NCBI GenBank assembly: GCA_045650705.1
Contig: JAZRRK010000003.1
Coordinates: forward strand, 1 to 26,042
Reading direction: 5' to 3'
DNA from: UMGS1781 sp045650705
GTDB lineage: Bacteria; Bacillota; Clostridia; TANB77; CAG-508
DNA: 26,042 nucleotides
Below are positions 23,319 through 26,042 of the stretch, one piece after another. Every line of letters starts with the position of its first letter. The stretch's first letter is position 1. The translations under genes and the position numbers were made by a program. The notes below the pieces were generated by a model, which worked only from the letters and a program-made list of their open reading frames with translations, was not told the DNA's origin and ran no database searches.

Positions 23319-23419
23319 ATAAAACTAACCTCTAATTGATAGTATTTGTAGATAAAAATACATTATTCCTGAGAATAAAAGGTAAAAAATCGTAAATAAT
23401 ATTTAATAGGTGATTAAAA

Positions 23420-24271
23420 TTGAAAAAAATAGCACTTATTATATTTTGCTTAATCTTCTTAGTAGGATGTAGTGATAATAATGAAGATAATACAAGTAAA
23501 GAAAAAATTATTGCAGAGTTAGAATACTGTCACACAAGACTAGTTGATATTTTAAATAATCTTAATAATATTTCATTGCAAAATTATGAATTGATTTCTC
23601 AAAAAGTGCAAATAAGTCAAGAAACTGAAGAATCTGAAGGTTCTGCCGGTCAATCTGAAAGTAGTAATTCACAGTCTTCTGAGCAGTCCTCTGGTGAAAG
23701 TCAAGAAATAACAGTAACAGAGATGAAAGCAAAAAGTGTTTTAAGTACAGATAATAATGATATTGATTGGGATACCTTGAGAAGTGAAATAGAAGTTGTT
23801 AATGAATATTGGGACATATTAATGCTAGATTTATATAATGCTAAAATTTCTAATGATGACATTATAAATTTTGCTAATACTTTAGATCAATGTACATTAA
23901 GTATAAATGCAGAAGATAAAAATAATTCATTATCAAATCTCTCAATATTATATTCATATATTCCAAAATTTTTAAATGCTGTCTCAGCAGAAACATCATT
24001 ACAAAATGTTAGAAATACACAAAATTATACCGTAGCTGCATATGTATCAGCTAATATAGATGATTGGGAATCTGTAAATACACATATGATTAATGCAGAA
24101 AATGCATTTGTTAGTGTTTTAAATGATGTTGAATATATTAAAAATAGAGAATATAAAGTGAATAAAACATATATGGCAATAAAAGATATGCAAAATGCAG
24201 TAAAAATGCAAGATAAATCATTATTGTTTTTAAAATATAAAAATTTAATGGAAAATCTAAATACATTATGA
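23420..24271 (+). CDS. Lipoprotein, 283 aa, unknown function
   Basis: Translation starts with TTG, supported by AGGTGA six bases upstream and the correct signal peptide. The leader MKKIALIIFCLIFLVGC has a lipobox with Cys17 as the lipidated residue, so the protein is anchored on the outer face of the membrane. A Ser/Glu/Gln-rich linker spans about residues 68-101. The rest appears to be a helical domain that I do not recognise. The neighbouring genes are unrelated (hypothetical upstream, miaB downstream), so context gives no role. Confidence 0.85.
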   Translation: MKKIALIIFCLIFLVGCSDNNEDNTSKEKIIAELEYCHTRLVDILNNLNNISLQNYELISQKVQISQETEESEGSAGQSESSNSQSSEQSSGESQEITVTEMKAKSVLSTDNNDIDWDTLRSEIEVVNEYWDILMLDLYNAKISNDDIINFANTLDQCTLSINAEDKNNSLSNLSILYSYIPKFLNAVSAETSLQNVRNTQNYTVAAYVSANIDDWESVNTHMINAENAFVSVLNDVEYIKNREYKVNKTYMAIKDMQNAVKMQDKSLLFLKYKNLMENLNTL

Positions 24272-24287
24272 TTTTTTCTAAAAAACA

Positions 24288-24317
24288 TTGACAAAGCCCA
24301 ATATAATTATGTAAAAT
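24288..24317 (+). promoter_or_regulatory. Promoter of miaB
   Basis: TTGACA (24288-24293), 18-base spacer and TAAAAT (24312-24317). The ATG at 24336 follows closely, so the leader is very short. Confidence 0.6.
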
Positions 24318-24335
24318 AGATGTTGGGTGAAAAAT

Positions 24336-25715
24336 ATGTTGAATGATGATGAAATAACAAAGCAAAGACTATATATTGAAAAAATTAAAAATATAAATAA
24401 TAATAATAAATACTACTATAATATTTTAACAATGGGGTGTCAATTAAATGAGAATGACTCTGAAAAAATTTCAGGTATGATGGAAGAGATGAATTATTCT
24501 CAAACTGATGATTTAGAATCTGCTAACATATATATTATAAACACTTGTTGCGTTAGAGAAAATGCAGAAGAAAAGCTTTTTGGTAAATTAGGAGAATTAA
24601 AGAGATTAAAGCAGAATAATGATGCAATTATAGCTATTTGCGGTTGTATGATGCAGGAGAAGCATATACAGGATAAAATAAAAGAAAGTTATCCTTATGT
24701 AGATATAATCTTTGGCACTCATACTTTACATAAGTTACCAGAAGATTTATATAATACTATTATATCTCATAATAAAGTAAACGACATATTAGATATAGAT
24801 GGAGAAGTATATGAAGGTTTACCAATAAAAAGAAACAGTAATCAATCCGCTTCTGTAACAATTATGTATGGTTGCAATAATTTTTGTTCATATTGCATAG
24901 TTCCATATGTAAGAGGAAGAGAAAGAAGTAGAAAACCTGAATATATATTATCAGAAATAGAAGAATTAGCAAAAAACGGATATAAAGAAGTAACTTTACT
25001 AGGACAAAATGTAAATTCATATAAAGGAAAAGATAATTATGGTTTTGCAGATTTATTAAGAGATGTTCAAAAAATAGACGGAATAGAGATAATTAAATTT
25101 ATATCTCCTCATCCAAAAGATTTTACAGATGATGTAATATTAGCAATAAAAGAATGTTCAAAGGTATCAAGATTAATACACTTACCATTACAATCTGGCA
25201 GTACAGATGTACTGAAAAAGATGAATAGAAAATATTCGAAAGAACAATATTTAAATTTAGTAAAAAAAATAAAGGCCTCAATTCCTGAAGTATTATTTTC
25301 AACAGATATAATAGTAGGTTTCCCAGAAGAAACTGAAGAAGATTTTGAAGATACTTTAGATGTTGTAAATAAAGTAAACTTTGAACAAATATTTATGTTT
25401 ATATATTCTAGAAGAATTGGAACACCAGCAGATAAAATGATAAATCAAATACCTGATGAAATAAAACATAAAAGATTTGACAGACTAAAAGATACTTTTG
25501 AAAAACAAGTAGAAGCAAATAATAAAAAGTACGTAGGAACTGTACATAAGATTTTAGTAGAGGGGCTTAGTAAAAATAATGATACTATGCTAACAGGAAG
25601 AACTAATAGTAATAAAGTAGTTGTATTTGAAGGTTCAAAAGATCTTATTGGCAGAGTAATAGATGTAAAAATAATATCTGAACATAAATGGTATTTAAAA
25701 GGTGAAAATTTTTAA
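24336..25715 (+). CDS. miaB: tRNA-2-methylthio-N6-isopentenyladenosine synthase MiaB
   Basis: A radical-SAM methylthiotransferase that modifies A37 in tRNAs reading UNN codons. The N-terminal Fe-S cluster uses Cys35 (TMGCQLN), Cys71 (NTCCVREN) and Cys104 (CGCMMQ). The radical-SAM motif YGCNNFCSYC has Cys180, 184 and 187, followed by VPYVRGRERSR. A C-terminal TRAM domain begins near 395 (HKILVEGLSK). I prefer ATG 24336 (459 aa) because GGGTGA lies five bases upstream; a GTG at 24327 is a longer alternative. miaB is often next to mutS in Clostridia; here they are about 21 kb apart. Confidence 0.96.
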   Translation: MLNDDEITKQRLYIEKIKNINNNNKYYYNILTMGCQLNENDSEKISGMMEEMNYSQTDDLESANIYIINTCCVRENAEEKLFGKLGELKRLKQNNDAIIAICGCMMQEKHIQDKIKESYPYVDIIFGTHTLHKLPEDLYNTIISHNKVNDILDIDGEVYEGLPIKRNSNQSASVTIMYGCNNFCSYCIVPYVRGRERSRKPEYILSEIEELAKNGYKEVTLLGQNVNSYKGKDNYGFADLLRDVQKIDGIEIIKFISPHPKDFTDDVILAIKECSKVSRLIHLPLQSGSTDVLKKMNRKYSKEQYLNLVKKIKASIPEVLFSTDIIVGFPEETEEDFEDTLDVVNKVNFEQIFMFIYSRRIGTPADKMINQIPDEIKHKRFDRLKDTFEKQVEANNKKYVGTVHKILVEGLSKNNDTMLTGRTNSNKVVVFEGSKDLIGRVIDVKIISEHKWYLKGENF

Positions 25716-25835
25716 AAAATATCTATGAAATCTATTTACTTTTTTTGATTTATTTGATATAACTATAACCAGTAAATTATGTTTACAAGAATAATCATAT
25801 TTATACTTTTAAGATAAGAAAGGAATGTCATTATA

Positions 25836-26042
25836 ATGGAAAAAGAAATAAGTAAATTTTTAAATTTTATAAAAATAGATAAAAGATTATCAAAAAATAC
25901 ATTAGAATCTTATCAAAGAGATATAGTAAAATTTCTTGATTTTTTAAGAAACAAGAACATTAAAGACGCTTCGGTTGTTTCTGATGAAATTGTATCTGAA
26001 TATGTTTCTACTCTTGTATTCGAAAATAAATCTTCCGCTACT
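25836..26042 (+). CDS. Tyrosine recombinase XerC/XerD-like, N-terminal part (3' end outside window)
   Basis: The 69 visible residues start MEKEISKFLNFIKIDKRLSK and continue NTLESYQRDIVKFLDFLRN. This matches the SAM-like DNA-binding N-terminal domain of Xer-type recombinases, including the SxNTxxSYxxDLxxF pattern. The catalytic domain with the Arg, His and Tyr residues is beyond the window end. AAAGGA lies 11 bases before the ATG. In Firmicutes XerD-type proteins resolve chromosome dimers at dif, but an integrase or transposon recombinase cannot be excluded from this part alone. Confidence 0.8.
   Translation, partial: MEKEISKFLNFIKIDKRLSKNTLESYQRDIVKFLDFLRNKNIKDASVVSDEIVSEYVSTLVFENKSSAT

Noticed and set aside
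1..26042. CRISPR array, insertion sequence or prophage
   Set aside because: No regularly spaced repeats, transposase or phage structural genes were found. The Xer-like gene at the end is more consistent with a housekeeping recombinase than with an integrase next to an element.

Overview
The window looks like a chromosomal segment of a very AT-rich, Gram-positive, probably anaerobic member of the Firmicutes (Clostridia-like). The evidence is compositional (for example 11 G/C in the 60 bases from 1801; Arg almost always AGA), plus strong AGGAGG-type ribosome sites, sigma-A promoters, a PSP1/RicT protein, a WalRK/PhoPR-type two-component pair, PlsY/GpsA lipid genes, a 2[4Fe-4S] ferredoxin and a lipoprotein. 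An uncultured gut clostridial lineage is plausible, but species cannot be read from the sequence.

Layout. 1-682: end of a peptidase U32 family gene. 795-3398: mutS. 3432-5080: an accessory patch with two divergent genes of unlike composition (a zinc-ribbon protein on minus, an unrecognised coiled-coil protein on plus), each with its own promoter and a structured leader of about 140 nt, followed by a decayed minus-strand gene remnant. The patch lies between two near-identical terminator hairpins. 5110-5277: tRNA-Gln and tRNA-His on minus. 5442-6953: a pilin-like N-terminus joined to a SUMF1/FGE-like C-terminal domain. 7036-7110: tRNA-Trp. 7283-12192: response regulator, histidine kinase, signal peptidase I, HolB, RicT and ferredoxin, closely packed. 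12303-14909: metK and glmM. 14950-16934: a small membrane protein, a P-loop kinase-like protein, a NadD-like nucleotidyltransferase and a YcxB-like membrane protein. 17099-18061: a second SUMF1/FGE-like gene of atypical codon use, isolated by its own promoter and terminators. 18245-22491: GltD-like flavoprotein, der, plsY and gpsA as one apparent operon. 22564-24271: a zinc-ribbon/coiled-coil protein, a convergent hypothetical gene and a lipoprotein. 24336-25715: miaB. 25836 to end: start of a XerC/D-like tyrosine recombinase.

Most of the window is housekeeping: mismatch repair, replication clamp loading, ribosome GTPase, tRNA modification, SAM synthesis, cell-wall precursor and phospholipid synthesis, protein export and signalling. 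The accessory material sits at 3432-5080, 5442-6953 and 17099-18061. The items most worth following are the hairpin-flanked accessory patch with its two long structured leaders, and the pair of SUMF1/FGE-like proteins sharing one architecture, one with a pilin-like anchor and one without. The second has a C-terminus rich in xAY codons that resembles a diversity-generating-retroelement target, but no reverse transcriptase or template repeat was seen here. I found no clear novel defence or mobile system, no CRISPR array and no complete insertion sequence.
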